In this document: one piece after another, positions 1-11,494 of the stretch | Position numbering within the stretch: position 1 is the first letter of the stretch | How the letters are laid out: each line of letters starts with the position of its first letter | Assembly (NCBI RefSeq): GCF_900292015.1 | Contig: NZ_LR130759.1 | Location: forward strand, 3,038,001 to 3,102,000 | DNA: 64,000 nucleotides | Origin: Mycobacterium basiliense | Lineage (GTDB): Bacteria; Actinomycetota; Actinomycetes; Mycobacteriales; Mycobacteriaceae | Reading direction: 5' to 3' | Position numbers and translations under genes: made by a program | Notes under the pieces: generated by a model | Database searches by the model: none | What the model saw: the letters and a program-made list of their open reading frames with translations, nothing else | Told to the model about the DNA's origin: nothing

Positions 1-1504
<1,504 letters not shown>

Positions 1505-1957
1505 TCACGGTTGTGATCCGGGCACTGCGGTCATGCAGTCGGGGCAGACGCCCCAGTAGATGACTTCGGCCTCGTCGAGAACGTAGCCATCCAAAACGTT
1601 GCTGTTGTCCGACGGCGTCAGGCAGGGCGCTTCGCCGACTGCGCAGTCGATATCGGCGATGACTCCGCACGACCGACACACGACGTGATGATGATTGTCG
1701 CCAACCCGGGATTCGTAGCGGGCGACCGAGCCCGAAGGCTGGATGCGGCGGACCAGGCCCACCGCGGTGAGAGCGTTAAGTACGTCGTACACCGCTTGGC
1801 GGGAGACGTCGGGCAAGCCGGTGCGTACCGCCGAGAAAATCGTCTCGGTGTCGGCATGGGGGTTGGCGTCAACGGCCTCAAGCACAGCCAGCCGGGGCCG
1901 GGTTACCCGCAGATCGGCCACTCGCAGCTTTTCTGTGTACTCCGCCATTGAGGACAC
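1505..1957 (-). CDS. furA: FurA, Fur-family redox-sensing repressor
   Basis: Fur-family winged-helix metalloregulator that represses its own operon with katG and is relieved by peroxide in mycobacteria (family knowledge). The protein has the DNA-binding region (RVTRPRLAVLEAV ... DVSRQAVYDVLNAL), the metal/redox region GDNHHHVVCRSCG and a second Cys pair CPDC near the C terminus, all matching FurA. Start taken as GTG 1957, giving VSSMAEYTEKL, because mycobacterial FurA normally begins VSS and a promoter-like element ends 6 nt upstream, implying a leaderless message. ATG 1948 is the alternative (147 aa). katG follows 36 bp downstream on the same strand. Confidence 0.95.
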   Translation of the reverse strand: MSSMAEYTEKLRVADLRVTRPRLAVLEAVDANPHADTETIFSAVRTGLPDVSRQAVYDVLNALTAVGLVRRIQPSGSVARYESRVGDNHHHVVCRSCGVIADIDCAVGEAPCLTPSDNSNVLDGYVLDEAEVIYWGVCPDCMTAVPGSQP

Positions 1958-1963
1958 TTCGCA

Positions 1964-1992
1964 AGTGTGACTCGTTTTCTTGAACCAGTCAA
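1964..1992 (-). promoter_or_regulatory. Promoter of furA-katG (leaderless type)
   Basis: On the minus strand TTGACT (1992-1987) is followed by a 17-nt spacer and CACACT (1969-1964), then 6 nt to the GTG of furA. The spacing fits a SigA-like promoter starting transcription at or next to the start codon, as described for M. tuberculosis furA. The spacer is relatively AT-rich (TTCAAGAAAA), the kind of site FurA itself is reported to bind. The -10 match is weak. Confidence 0.6.
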
Positions 1993-2126
1993 GACTTTCT
2001 CGGCGCCTCTGCGCAGGAAAGTCCCGGCCAGCAACGGGTCTGACCAACCGCGTCACCATTAGATGAAAACCGTTGGGCCAGTTGATGTGCGACACCTGAC
2101 ACCAGGGTTCTTGGTAGCATCGCGCA

Positions 2127-2939
2127 GTGCACGACTCGGCTGCGCGATGGCATGCACAAGGCCGCGATCCACGACCGATTTCTCGACGCGGAGTCCTTCG
2201 ATACGCCCTCACGCCAGCCCTGCTGAGCCTGGGACCGATCGCCGCCACAGTCGACCCACCGCGGGCATCGGCCAACGATGGCAGGTTGATCGATTTTGCC
2301 GAGCAACGGATCTTGCCTGATGAGATCAGATCGGCCGGCTATGACGGCGTGATCAACTACGTGTCCGAGTCTCGGCCGGGGGCAAACTTCGCGGCAAAAC
2401 CCATCACCCGCGAGTACGCCGACGCGCTGCGCGCCGCCGGTCTGCAGATTCTCAGCAACTACCAGTATGGCAAGCCCGGTTGGTCGGCACCCTCGGATTT
2501 CATCCGCGGATTCGACGGCGGCCGCGATGACGCGCGAACCGCCCTGCGGCTCCATACCGCGGCCGGGGGCACAGCCTCGTCTCCCATTTTCTTCAGCATC
2601 GATGACGACATCGACCTGAATACCTGGAACACCGTTGCCGTCGACTGGTTTCGAGGTATCAATTCAGTACTGGGCGTCGAACGTACCGGCATCTACGGGC
2701 ATTCTCGGGCGTGCGCGTGGGCGATCGCTGACGGCGTTATCGGCAGTTCCACCACCGTCGGGCACCGCTGGGCATGGCAGACCAAGACGTGGTCGCATGG
2801 GGAGCGCGAACCCGCGGCGGTGCTTTATCAAGAAGTGGTCAACAGCGCCGCAAACCCAGGTCCGCTCCTGGGTGGAATACACGTCGATGTGGACCAGGTT
2901 CTCGCGGTCGACTACGGGCAGTGGGATTTTCCTCGATGA
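2127..2939 (+). CDS. Tat-exported DUF1906 (glycoside-hydrolase-like) protein, Rv2525c family
   Basis: Residues 18-27 (ISRRGVLRYA) followed by a hydrophobic stretch and an Ala-rich cleavage region form a twin-arginine signal peptide, so the protein is probably exported. The mature part resembles the M. tuberculosis Rv2525c family: LIDFAEQRILPDEIRSAG, GVINYVSESRPG, LQILSNYQYGK, IFFSIDDDID and RTGIYGHSRA, ending HVDVDQVLAVDYGQWDF. The family has a glycoside-hydrolase-like TIM barrel; Rv2525c is linked to the cell envelope, but its substrate is not settled. Start is GTG 2127, the only start that keeps the whole Tat signal. Divergent from furA (169 bp gap). About 30 residues longer at the N terminus than Rv2525c. 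Confidence 0.85.
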   Translation: MHDSAARWHAQGRDPRPISRRGVLRYALTPALLSLGPIAATVDPPRASANDGRLIDFAEQRILPDEIRSAGYDGVINYVSESRPGANFAAKPITREYADALRAAGLQILSNYQYGKPGWSAPSDFIRGFDGGRDDARTALRLHTAAGGTASSPIFFSIDDDIDLNTWNTVAVDWFRGINSVLGVERTGIYGHSRACAWAIADGVIGSSTTVGHRWAWQTKTWSHGEREPAAVLYQEVVNSAANPGPLLGGIHVDVDQVLAVDYGQWDFPR

Positions 2940-2960
2940 GTCGGCGCCGGGCGGCGTGGG

Positions 2961-3815
2961 TCAATCGGTGGTGCGCGCAACGGGTCGGCTCGGATCCGAG
3001 CTCCACTCCGACCACGACCCTGGATACAGGGCCGCATCACAGCCCACGGCAGCCAACGCCGCGACCGTCACCGCGGCGGTGATACCTGAACCGCAGTACG
3101 CACCGACGGGCTCGGTGAGATCGACTCCGAGGTTGAACAACAGCTCATCGAGCGCGTTGCGGGGCAGAAACGTGCCATCGCCGGTCAGTAGCGAGCCGCT
3201 GGGAAGATTCTTTGCGCCAGGGATGTGACCGGCAACGGCATCCACGGGCTCGACGTCACCGCGGAATCGTTCGGGTGCGCGGGCGTCTAGCAAGGTGACC
3301 AGGCCCGCTGCGGCTTGCTCCGCGGTCAAGGTAGGGCGGCGTCCGGCATACAGATCATCATGCGGCACAGTGATATTCCCGGCCGCGGGGACGACCGGGC
3401 CAGTCTCTAGGGCCCCGCCGGCCGACCGCCAGGCTGCCAGGCCGCCGTCCAGAATGCGCACGTTCGCAAGCCCCGCCGCGGTGAGTACCCACCACGCTCG
3501 CGCAGATCCGGCCCGGTTCCAGTCGTCGTAGACCACGGTCAACACCTCCGCTGAGACGCCCCACCGACGTGCGGCGGCCTCGATGCGACGCCCGGACGGC
3601 AGCGGATGACGGCCGCGGCAACTGATCGTGTGATCGCTGAGTTCGTCCTCGAGTGATACGTACACCGCGCCCGGTAGGTGGCCCGCGAGATAGGCCGGGT
3701 GGCCGTCCGGTTCATCAAATCGCCACCGCACGTCCAACAGGGTCGCCGTCTCGCCGTTTTGGAACAGACTGCCCAGCTCTTCGGCGGTAATGAGCACCTG
3801 ATTGCCTGTTTGCAC
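2961..3815 (-). CDS. sseB: Thiosulfate sulfurtransferase (rhodanese), SseB-like
   Basis: Two-domain rhodanese of 284 aa, the length of M. tuberculosis SseB. The N-terminal domain (LLDVRWRF ... YDDWNRAGSARAWWVL) lacks a catalytic cysteine, as is normal. The C-terminal domain carries the active loop YCGSGITAAV, the CGSG(V/I)T signature of thiosulfate sulfurtransferases; this Cys accepts the sulfane sulfur. The product is cytoplasmic, with no signal peptide. Start chosen as GTG 3815 (VQTGNQVLITAEEL) because AGGGAGGA lies about 6 nt upstream; a longer open frame to 4031 has no rhodanese similarity. Divergent from the mycolate methyltransferase gene, with 214 bp between. Confidence 0.88.
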   Translation of the reverse strand: MQTGNQVLITAEELGSLFQNGETATLLDVRWRFDEPDGHPAYLAGHLPGAVYVSLEDELSDHTISCRGRHPLPSGRRIEAAARRWGVSAEVLTVVYDDWNRAGSARAWWVLTAAGLANVRILDGGLAAWRSAGGALETGPVVPAAGNITVPHDDLYAGRRPTLTAEQAAAGLVTLLDARAPERFRGDVEPVDAVAGHIPGAKNLPSGSLLTGDGTFLPRNALDELLFNLGVDLTEPVGAYCGSGITAAVTVAALAAVGCDAALYPGSWSEWSSDPSRPVARTTD

Positions 3816-4029
3816 CCTGTTCCTCCCTGTGGTTTCCGGCCTGTTCTGCCGCCAGCCGACACCCACGAGCCTACGAAACCATGCCCACCCCGGCCGGACG
3901 CCCAGACGGCGCACGACGCTGCCACAGCCGACGCGCGGCGGCGGGCGTGTTTGACCTAGCCACCCACGGGGAATGTGTGGCATGCCAGCTGCAGGGCCGT
4001 TGGGGCACAGAAAGGCATACACCACAACC

Positions 4030-4893
4030 ATGGCGCAAAAACTTAGGCCACATTTTGACGACGTACAGGCGCATTACGACTTATCCGACGACTTCTTCCG
4101 GCTGTTTCTGGACCCCACCCAGACCTACAGTTGCGCCTACTTCGAGCGCGCCGACATGACGCTGGAGCAGGCCCAGATCGCCAAGGTCGACCTGGCGCTG
4201 GGCAAGCTGGGCCTACAGCCCGGGATGACGTTGCTCGACGTCGGCTGCGGCTGGGGCGCCACCATGCGGCGCGCGATCGAAAAATATGACGTCAACGTCG
4301 TTGGCCTGACCCTGTCGAAAAACCAGGCCGTGCACGTGCAGAACTCGTTCGACGAGTTGGACACGCCGCGCAGCCGGCGCGTGCTGCTGCAGGGCTGGGA
4401 GCAATTCGATGAACCCGTCGACCGAATCGTGTCGATCGGCGCATTCGAGCATTTCGGCCACGACCGCTACGACGACTTCTTTGCCCTCGCCAACAAGATC
4501 TTGCCCGACGACGGGGTGATGCTGCTGCACACGATCACCGGGTTGACCCGAGACCAAATCACCGAGCATGGCCTACCCATCTCCATCAGCGTGATCCGCT
4601 TCATCAAGTTCATCGTCACCGAGATCTTCCCCGGCGGCCGGTTACCGTCGATCGACATGGTGGCGGAGCACGCCGCCAAGGCCGGCTTCACGCTGACCCG
4701 CCGCCAATCGCTGCAGCCGCACTACGCCAGGACCCTCGACCTGTGGGCCGAAGAGCTCGAGGCGCACAAGGACGAGGCCATCGCGATTCAGTCCGAAGAG
4801 GTCTACCAGCGGTACATGAAGTATCTGACCGGCTGCGCCACGTTTTTCCGCACCGGCTACATCGACGTCAACCAATTCACCCTGCAGAAGTAG
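4030..4893 (+). CDS. mmaA2: Mycolic acid methyltransferase, MmaA2/cyclopropane synthase type
   Basis: SAM-dependent cyclopropane-fatty-acid synthase family enzyme acting on meromycolate chains. The 287-aa length equals M. tuberculosis MmaA2. Sequence shows the substrate region FDDVQAHYDLSDDFFRLFLD, the SAM-binding loop LLDVGCGWGATMRRA, the core SIGAFEHFGHDRY and the C-terminal block LTGCATFFRTGYIDVNQFTL. In the variable segment LLHTITGLTRDQITEHGLP it matches MmaA2 better than PcaA, MmaA4 or CmaA2 from memory, so distal cyclopropanation of mycolates is the best guess; exact paralogue assignment is an inference. Start ATG 4030 aligns with family starts; an upstream in-frame ATG at 3973 would add 19 atypical residues. 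It stands alone here and not in an mmaA1-4 cluster. Confidence 0.88.
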   Translation: MAQKLRPHFDDVQAHYDLSDDFFRLFLDPTQTYSCAYFERADMTLEQAQIAKVDLALGKLGLQPGMTLLDVGCGWGATMRRAIEKYDVNVVGLTLSKNQAVHVQNSFDELDTPRSRRVLLQGWEQFDEPVDRIVSIGAFEHFGHDRYDDFFALANKILPDDGVMLLHTITGLTRDQITEHGLPISISVIRFIKFIVTEIFPGGRLPSIDMVAEHAAKAGFTLTRRQSLQPHYARTLDLWAEELEAHKDEAIAIQSEEVYQRYMKYLTGCATFFRTGYIDVNQFTLQK

Positions 4894-5010
4894 CCGCGGT
4901 TGCCGCTGGCCCATCGCGAGATACAACGACACGGCCACCGAAAGACGACGAATCGTAACGATTCGTCCACCACGCTGGCTTCACGACCTCGCGAATGCGA
5001 ATGTGATCCG

Positions 5011-5226
5011 GTGAGCGTAGATGTCGGCCAGTTGGCGCACGGCTCGGGTACGCGTTGGATGGACGGGCCACCCCGACGGTGCGAACGTGGGCACTGGTTG
5101 CTACCCGGGCACATGATTGTTTCCACCCTCCAGTGTTCCTGTGGACGGCATATTTGTTGGCAATGCGAATGTGGCGCGGCCACGTATCGGCCGGCGTTAG
5201 TCGAATCGTGCCGACCCGGTCACTGA
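5011..5226 (+). CDS. Small Cys-rich (zinc-ribbon-like) protein
   Basis: A 71-aa frame starting at GTG 5011. It contains PPRRCERGHWLLPG and then QCSCGRHICWQCECG, a spacing of Cys pairs resembling small mycobacterial zinc-ribbon-like proteins with an RC.(N/H)GH..GPG start. No function is known to me. No convincing ribosome-binding site is visible, so the start and even expression are uncertain. The flanks 4894-5010 and 5227-5340 hold nothing else recognisable. Confidence 0.45.
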   Translation: MSVDVGQLAHGSGTRWMDGPPRRCERGHWLLPGHMIVSTLQCSCGRHICWQCECGAATYRPALVESCRPGH

Positions 5227-5356
5227 CTGGCGGTTAGCTGCCGCCGACAACCAGCGAACCGCGGCGGTGTGATTTGCCGGTCAGGATCCCTTTCGGCGTT
5301 TGCGATTTAGCATTTTGGTCTACAAGTAGTCAGTACCCGACTTAGAAAGGCCAACG

Positions 5357-5635
5357 ATGCGGTCAGTTGCACCCGTCACCTTCGCCCTAGCCATGCTGCT
5401 GCTCAGCGGATGTTCTGCCTCGGAGGTCGTCAACACCGGCGGCGATACCAAGTGCAAGGACTTCGTTACCCAGGACGAGAAGAAGCAGAGCGAAGAAGTC
5501 AGCAAAATGCTCAAGGACAAAAGCGGTGCCGAACCGACCAATATGGAGATTTCGGCAACGCGTCTGTCCGCGACGACATACTGCCAAACTCTGGGCAAGC
5601 CCGACAGCAAGATATCCGAGGCGCCACACGGCTGA
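5357..5635 (+). CDS. Small lipoprotein, HdeA/HdeB-like
   Basis: A 92-aa secreted lipoprotein: signal peptide with lipobox LLSGC, predicted to be lipid-modified on Cys about residue 19. The mature part has two further cysteines (TKCKDF and TYCQTL) separated by a charged helical region with KKQSEEVSKMLKDKSG, the layout of small HdeA/HdeB-type acid-stress proteins of mycobacteria. That assignment rests on pattern only. Start ATG 5357 has AGAAAGG 7-8 nt upstream. Function in this organism is unknown. Confidence 0.75.
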   Translation: MRSVAPVTFALAMLLLSGCSASEVVNTGGDTKCKDFVTQDEKKQSEEVSKMLKDKSGAEPTNMEISATRLSATTYCQTLGKPDSKISEAPHG

Positions 5636-5739
5636 CGAAGGCCGCCGGCACACCGGACGACTGTCCAGGCAATGCCGCGCTGGAGGTTGGCCAGCAACGA
5701 GATCAACCACCATGGCGGCACTATCGGGGTGGCCGATAG

Positions 5740-7475
<1,736 letters not shown>

Positions 7476-7489
<14 letters not shown>

Positions 7490-8234
7490 CTGAACGTCCT
7501 CGATTGGCCCGGCCCGTGGCCCGATCCGGCTTACCGAAATACATCGCAACGCTTTTACCCACGATCGGATTGAGCAGCGACTCGGCCAACCGGGTGATCT
7601 TTGGGCGCCGCATCAAATCCCACACCAACAGCTTGTGATAGGCCGCCACCGCAGGATGATCCGTATTCGATACGCCAACAGCGCATTTCAACCACCAGAA
7701 CGGCGAATGCAAGGCATGCGCATGATGCGCGTGCACCAATTCCAGCCCGTGACCGGTGATCTTGTCCCTCAGCTCGCTGGCGCGGTAGATCCGCACGTGG
7801 CCGCCCTCGTTGCTGTGATACTCCTCGGAAAGAAGCCAGCACACCCGTTCCGGTAGCCAACGAGGCACGCTGACCGCAAGCATGCCACCAACTTTGAGTA
7901 CCCTGATCAGCTCGGCTATCGCGGCGCCGTCCTGCGGTACGTGCTCCAGAATTTCCGATGCGATGACGCAGTCGAACGTCTCGTCCGCATATGGCAGGCT
8001 CAGCGCGTCACCCACCACCGCCTTTGCCGACGCAGTAGCCGGAACTTCACCCGCTTCGGCCATCGCATGCAACATGGTTTCCACCGAACGCAGCTCGGAG
8101 GCATCGTGATCGAAGGCGACGACATTGGCACCGCGGCGGTACGCTTCGAACGCATGCCTACCCGCTCCGCAGCCGACGTCGATTACCATGGTCGAAGGTC
8201 CGACGCCGAGGCGATCGAAATCCACTGTTAGCAT
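7476..8234 (-). CDS. Class I SAM-dependent methyltransferase (Methyltransf_11 type)
   Basis: A 252-aa protein with motif I VIDVGCGAGRHAFEAYRRGA, acidic loop VVAFDHD, motif CVIASEILEHVPQDGAAI and post-motif RVLKVGGMLAVSVP, as in UbiE/Methyltransf_11 enzymes. Its ATG (8234) overlaps the TAA of the upstream glycosyltransferase within CAATGCTAA, so the two are translationally coupled and probably act on the same molecule, for example O-methylation of a sugar added by the GT4 enzyme (inference). No signal peptide. Confidence 0.87.
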
Positions 8235-9487
8235 TGCACTTTACTCTCGTCAGGGGCAGCGCTGCGCGCCAGTGCCCGCTCGTAGACCCGTACGGTCTGC
8301 GCCGCGACAGCCTCCCAACTGAAAACATCCACTGCACGCTGTCGGCCCGAGTCGCCAAGGGCGCGCCGCTTCTCCGGCGAATCGAGAAGCTCGCCAAGCG
8401 CGCCGGTGAGCGCAGCCACGTCGGCAGGGGGCACCAACTGTGCGCAGGTACCGTCGGTGCCCACGACTTCCGGCAGGGCGCCCACACGGCTGGCGACGAT
8501 CGGGGTGCCACTTGCCATGGCTTCCACCGCGGGCAACGAAAACCCTTCATAGAGCGAAGGAATGCAGGCAACCTCGGCTGAGGCGAGCAAAGCAGCCAAT
8601 TCCGTTTCGGAAAGCCCGCTGCTGATGTGGACGATATCGGAGATTCCCAGTTCGGCGATTAGCTTTTCGGTGGGCCCATTGGGTTCCACCTTGGCTACCA
8701 GCCGAAGGTCCAGTTTGTGGTTCGTCCGAAGTCGGCCAACCGCTTGCAGCAGGGTGCTGACACCCTTGAGCGGAGTGTCAGCACTGGCGATCGCGATAAT
8801 TCTGCCCGGTTGTCGTGCTCCGGATCCCGGCTTGAAGAGCTCAGTGTTGACGCCCAAGGGCACCACGTGCAGCTGATCCGGCGAGACGCCGAAGTCCGCG
8901 ACGATGTCGGCACACGACGACGATGACACCGTCAACAGGTCGGGTATCTGCCGTGCAACCTCTTTCTGCATCTTGGAAAAGCCATACCAGCGGTGCACCA
9001 AAGGCTTTCGCCACCACCGCGCTGCGGCCAGGTCGAGCACCCTATCTCGAGTAATCGGATGATGCACCGTAGCCACCACCGGTAACCCCGCGTCGGCGAT
9101 GCGGATCAGTCCCGTGCCCAGGCTCTGGTTGTCGTGAACCAGATCGAAGTCACCGCCACGGTCGGCCAGCAAACGGGCGACACGCAGTGAAAACGTCCGG
9201 GGTTCAGGAAATCCCGCGGTCCACATGGTGGCAAGTTCCAGCAGGTCAATCGAATCGCGAATCTCGGTGGGACGGGGTACCCGAAACGGGTCGGGCTCGC
9301 GATAGAGATCAAGACTTGGCACTTCGGTCAACCGCACCCGCGGATCGAGCAGCTCCGGGTAAGGCTGACCGGAGAATACTTCGACATCATGGCCGAGGTC
9401 CGCCAAACCGCGGCTGAGTTGGCGCACGTAGACGCCCTGTCCGCCGCAATGAGCCTTACTCCGATAGGACAGCAGGGCAATTCGCAT
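8228..9487 (-). CDS. GT4-family glycosyltransferase
   Basis: A 419-aa GT-B fold enzyme. The N-terminal Rossmann domain starts MRIALLSYRSKAHCGGQGVY with the glycine loop for acceptor binding. The C-terminal donor domain has the retaining GT4 EX7E motif in PSLYEGFSLPAVEAMASGTPIV and the preceding VVPLGVNTELFKPG. It likely transfers a sugar from a nucleotide donor to a lipid or small-molecule acceptor. It leads an operon with a coupled methyltransferase and a toroid protein, behind the palindromes at 9574-9613. Acceptor and sugar are not predictable here. Confidence 0.88.
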   Translation of the reverse strand: MRIALLSYRSKAHCGGQGVYVRQLSRGLADLGHDVEVFSGQPYPELLDPRVRLTEVPSLDLYREPDPFRVPRPTEIRDSIDLLELATMWTAGFPEPRTFSLRVARLLADRGGDFDLVHDNQSLGTGLIRIADAGLPVVATVHHPITRDRVLDLAAARWWRKPLVHRWYGFSKMQKEVARQIPDLLTVSSSSCADIVADFGVSPDQLHVVPLGVNTELFKPGSGARQPGRIIAIASADTPLKGVSTLLQAVGRLRTNHKLDLRLVAKVEPNGPTEKLIAELGISDIVHISSGLSETELAALLASAEVACIPSLYEGFSLPAVEAMASGTPIVASRVGALPEVVGTDGTCAQLVPPADVAALTGALGELLDSPEKRRALGDSGRQRAVDVFSWEAVAAQTVRVYERALARSAAPDESKVQC

Positions 9488-9573
9488 ACTTAACTCTTCT
9501 CCGCTGGGTAACGGCCAGTGAAGGGTGCGGAATCCACCACCGTCAACGCAGGCTCGCGCGCCGTGACAGCAAA

Positions 9574-9613
9574 CTGGACATTTGTCCAGACTATAGTTCG
9601 ATTAGCTAATCGA
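9574..9613. promoter_or_regulatory. Cluster of palindromes, likely operator of the GT4 operon
   Basis: Three perfect inverted repeats lie back to back: CTGGACA-TT-TGTCCAG (9574-9589), ACTATAGT (9590-9597) and TCGATTAGCTAATCGA (9598-9613). They sit 87-126 bp upstream of the glycosyltransferase start and just after the end of the next methyltransferase. The first resembles TetR-type operators in form. No regulator gene is next to it, so the binding protein is unknown. Confidence 0.55.
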
Positions 9614-9653
9614 CGCAACGCGTCACACCGGCCCGTTCGGGGATGTGCGCGCT

Positions 9654-10697
9654 TCAGCGGGCTTTTCGATACACCAGCCAACGCAGCTCGATCGGGGACT
9701 CCTCGCGCTCGACGTCGAACACGTCGAGACCGCTGGCCCAACCGTCGAACCAGCCCGTCGGCGGCCAGGCGCCCTCGGGCAAATGCTCCTTCTCGTACCG
9801 GTAGGCCGAGTCATCGCCCACCAGCTCAAGGGGCAGCTCGGCAGCGGCATCGGTCACCTGATCGCGGGTGAAGATCATGGTGTTGCACTGCTGGCCGAGT
9901 TGGAGTGCTGAGCCGTCCGGAATGTAGCCCGGACGGGCCACAAAGGTGTTGAAAACCAGGCACCCGCCCACCGCCAGGAGACGGGCGGCGAGCTCGAACA
10001 TTTCGCGCAGCTGCGCGGTGGTGCGAAAGTCGGGAACCACCTCCGAGAGCACGATCAGTTGATAGTCCGAGTCGACACCGTCCATGGCCGCAAAGACGTC
10101 CTCTTGGATGACACGGACGTCGAGCGATTCCCGGACCACCTCAGCGCGCATGATGTCGGCAAACTTCGGAGTCATCTCGACCGCATCGACGGGGTGGCCG
10201 CGTCGCGCCAAGGCTAACGCGTTGCGGCCGGTTCCTGCACCGATGTCGAGCACCCGATGGGTCGCGGGATCGGCCGCTTCGCCGGCCAGCGCCCATACGC
10301 GGGCGTCGGGCTCGGTACCGAACAGGGGCGGCTGCCGCGTGTCGACCCAATGGTCGTAGTCGGCCTCGATGGTCCACCCTTCCCCTTTGACTCGATAATT
10401 CACCATCGTGCCGAATGGGGACTGGAAAGAGATGACGATGTTCGAGCGAGGCGACGACCGGTAGGCCGTGTCCAGCGCGCCCTGCAGAGCCGTCTTGAGT
10501 TGAGCCGTTTGTTCCGCGGTGTAATGGACGCCCAAACCGGCGCAGAAGTTTTCGCAAATTTTGACGTATTCGTCGATCATCCCCGGAACCGCCGGCAACG
10601 CGATCTGGCCATCGGCCAACGCGCGGCGATGCAGCCGCCGGACCATCGCTTTGCGCAGGACCGAAGGATCAAACGAGCTGGGGGGCGGATCCTCCAC
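9654..10697 (-). CDS. Class I SAM-dependent methyltransferase, two-part protein
   Basis: A 347-aa protein. The first ~150 residues are an unrecognised helical region (MIDEYVKICENFCAGLGVHY ... GEGWTIEADYDHWVDTRQPPLF). The second part is a SAM methyltransferase with motif I VLDIGAGTGRNALALARRGH, acidic loop VDAVEMT, LIVLSEVVPDF and LAVGGCLVFNTF. Start GTG 10697 (VEDPPPSSFDPS) is uncertain; ATG at the MVRRLHRRALADG position is an alternative. It precedes the GT4 operon on the same strand with 166 bp between, which includes the palindromes, so it may be transcribed separately. Substrate unknown. Confidence 0.78.
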   Translation of the reverse strand: MEDPPPSSFDPSVLRKAMVRRLHRRALADGQIALPAVPGMIDEYVKICENFCAGLGVHYTAEQTAQLKTALQGALDTAYRSSPRSNIVISFQSPFGTMVNYRVKGEGWTIEADYDHWVDTRQPPLFGTEPDARVWALAGEAADPATHRVLDIGAGTGRNALALARRGHPVDAVEMTPKFADIMRAEVVRESLDVRVIQEDVFAAMDGVDSDYQLIVLSEVVPDFRTTAQLREMFELAARLLAVGGCLVFNTFVARPGYIPDGSALQLGQQCNTMIFTRDQVTDAAAELPLELVGDDSAYRYEKEHLPEGAWPPTGWFDGWASGLDVFDVEREESPIELRWLVYRKAR

Positions 10698-10896
10698 GAG
10701 AATCTTCTACACGATGCGATGTGCACATGCATACCTCGGTCGCTCGAACACGGGCCGGCGGCGCGGACGCGTCGGAGTCGGCGCCGGTGGTTGCCAACGG
10801 GAATCCGGGCGCATTCGATTCCCGGGTTGAGTGGCAACAAAGCTTTAACCAATAACCGAGGGCTGCGATGCCCGCTGCGTGGAACAATCATCGACC

Positions 10897-11226
10897 ATGA
10901 GACGGCTGCTAGCGCTGTTCGGCGTGTGCGCCCTGGTCGGTTTCGCCCCGTCGGCAGCGGCCGACCCGGACAGTGGCAGGACCCAACGAAGTGACGACCC
11001 TGGGTTCCTGTCCGCGCTGCGGGCCGCGGGCATCCGATACACCGATGCTGGCCACGCCATAGCGTTTGCCAATGCCGTGTGCAGTTCGATGGGTAGCGGC
11101 CAGCTAGGACCGGAGCTGGTGAGCAATCTCAAGATCGACAATCCCGGGCTGAGCTCGGAGCACGCCATGTCATTTGTGGCGATCGCCGCGCAGTACTACT
11201 GCCCCGCGCAACTGATCAGGCGATAG
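10897..11226 (+). CDS. Small secreted DUF732 protein
   Basis: A 109-aa protein with a Sec signal peptide ([20 protein letters not shown], cut near AAADP). The mature domain [32 protein letters not shown] ... ISxx-type helix ending QYYCPAQL contains the two conserved cysteines of mycobacterial DUF732. Function of the family is unknown. Start ATG 10897 chosen because it opens the signal peptide; GTG 10879 would add six residues. A second DUF732 gene lies at 13127. Confidence 0.8.
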   Translation: MRRLLALFGVCALVGFAPSAAADPDSGRTQRSDDPGFLSALRAAGIRYTDAGHAIAFANAVCSSMGSGQLGPELVSNLKIDNPGLSSEHAMSFVAIAAQYYCPAQLIRR

Positions 11227-11494
11227 GCCCGGGTCTGGGCGACATCCACACAACTCAGACCACCAGGTTTTTGCTCGGGCACCGCCACTTCCGGCGACGG
11301 CGCTGGCTGGAGTCGGCATGCCGCCGTCAGGCACCGCCGCGCGGCCTACGACGACTTCGCCGACACTGGCTCATCACGAACCGCGCCGCCGGGGCACGCC
11401 GATTGCGCCACCCGGCAGTCGCACTCCGCGAGCACCCGGCCGTCGTGGCCACGGCCACCCGCTCCCGGCGACCCGCACAACCATCGGAGGAATC

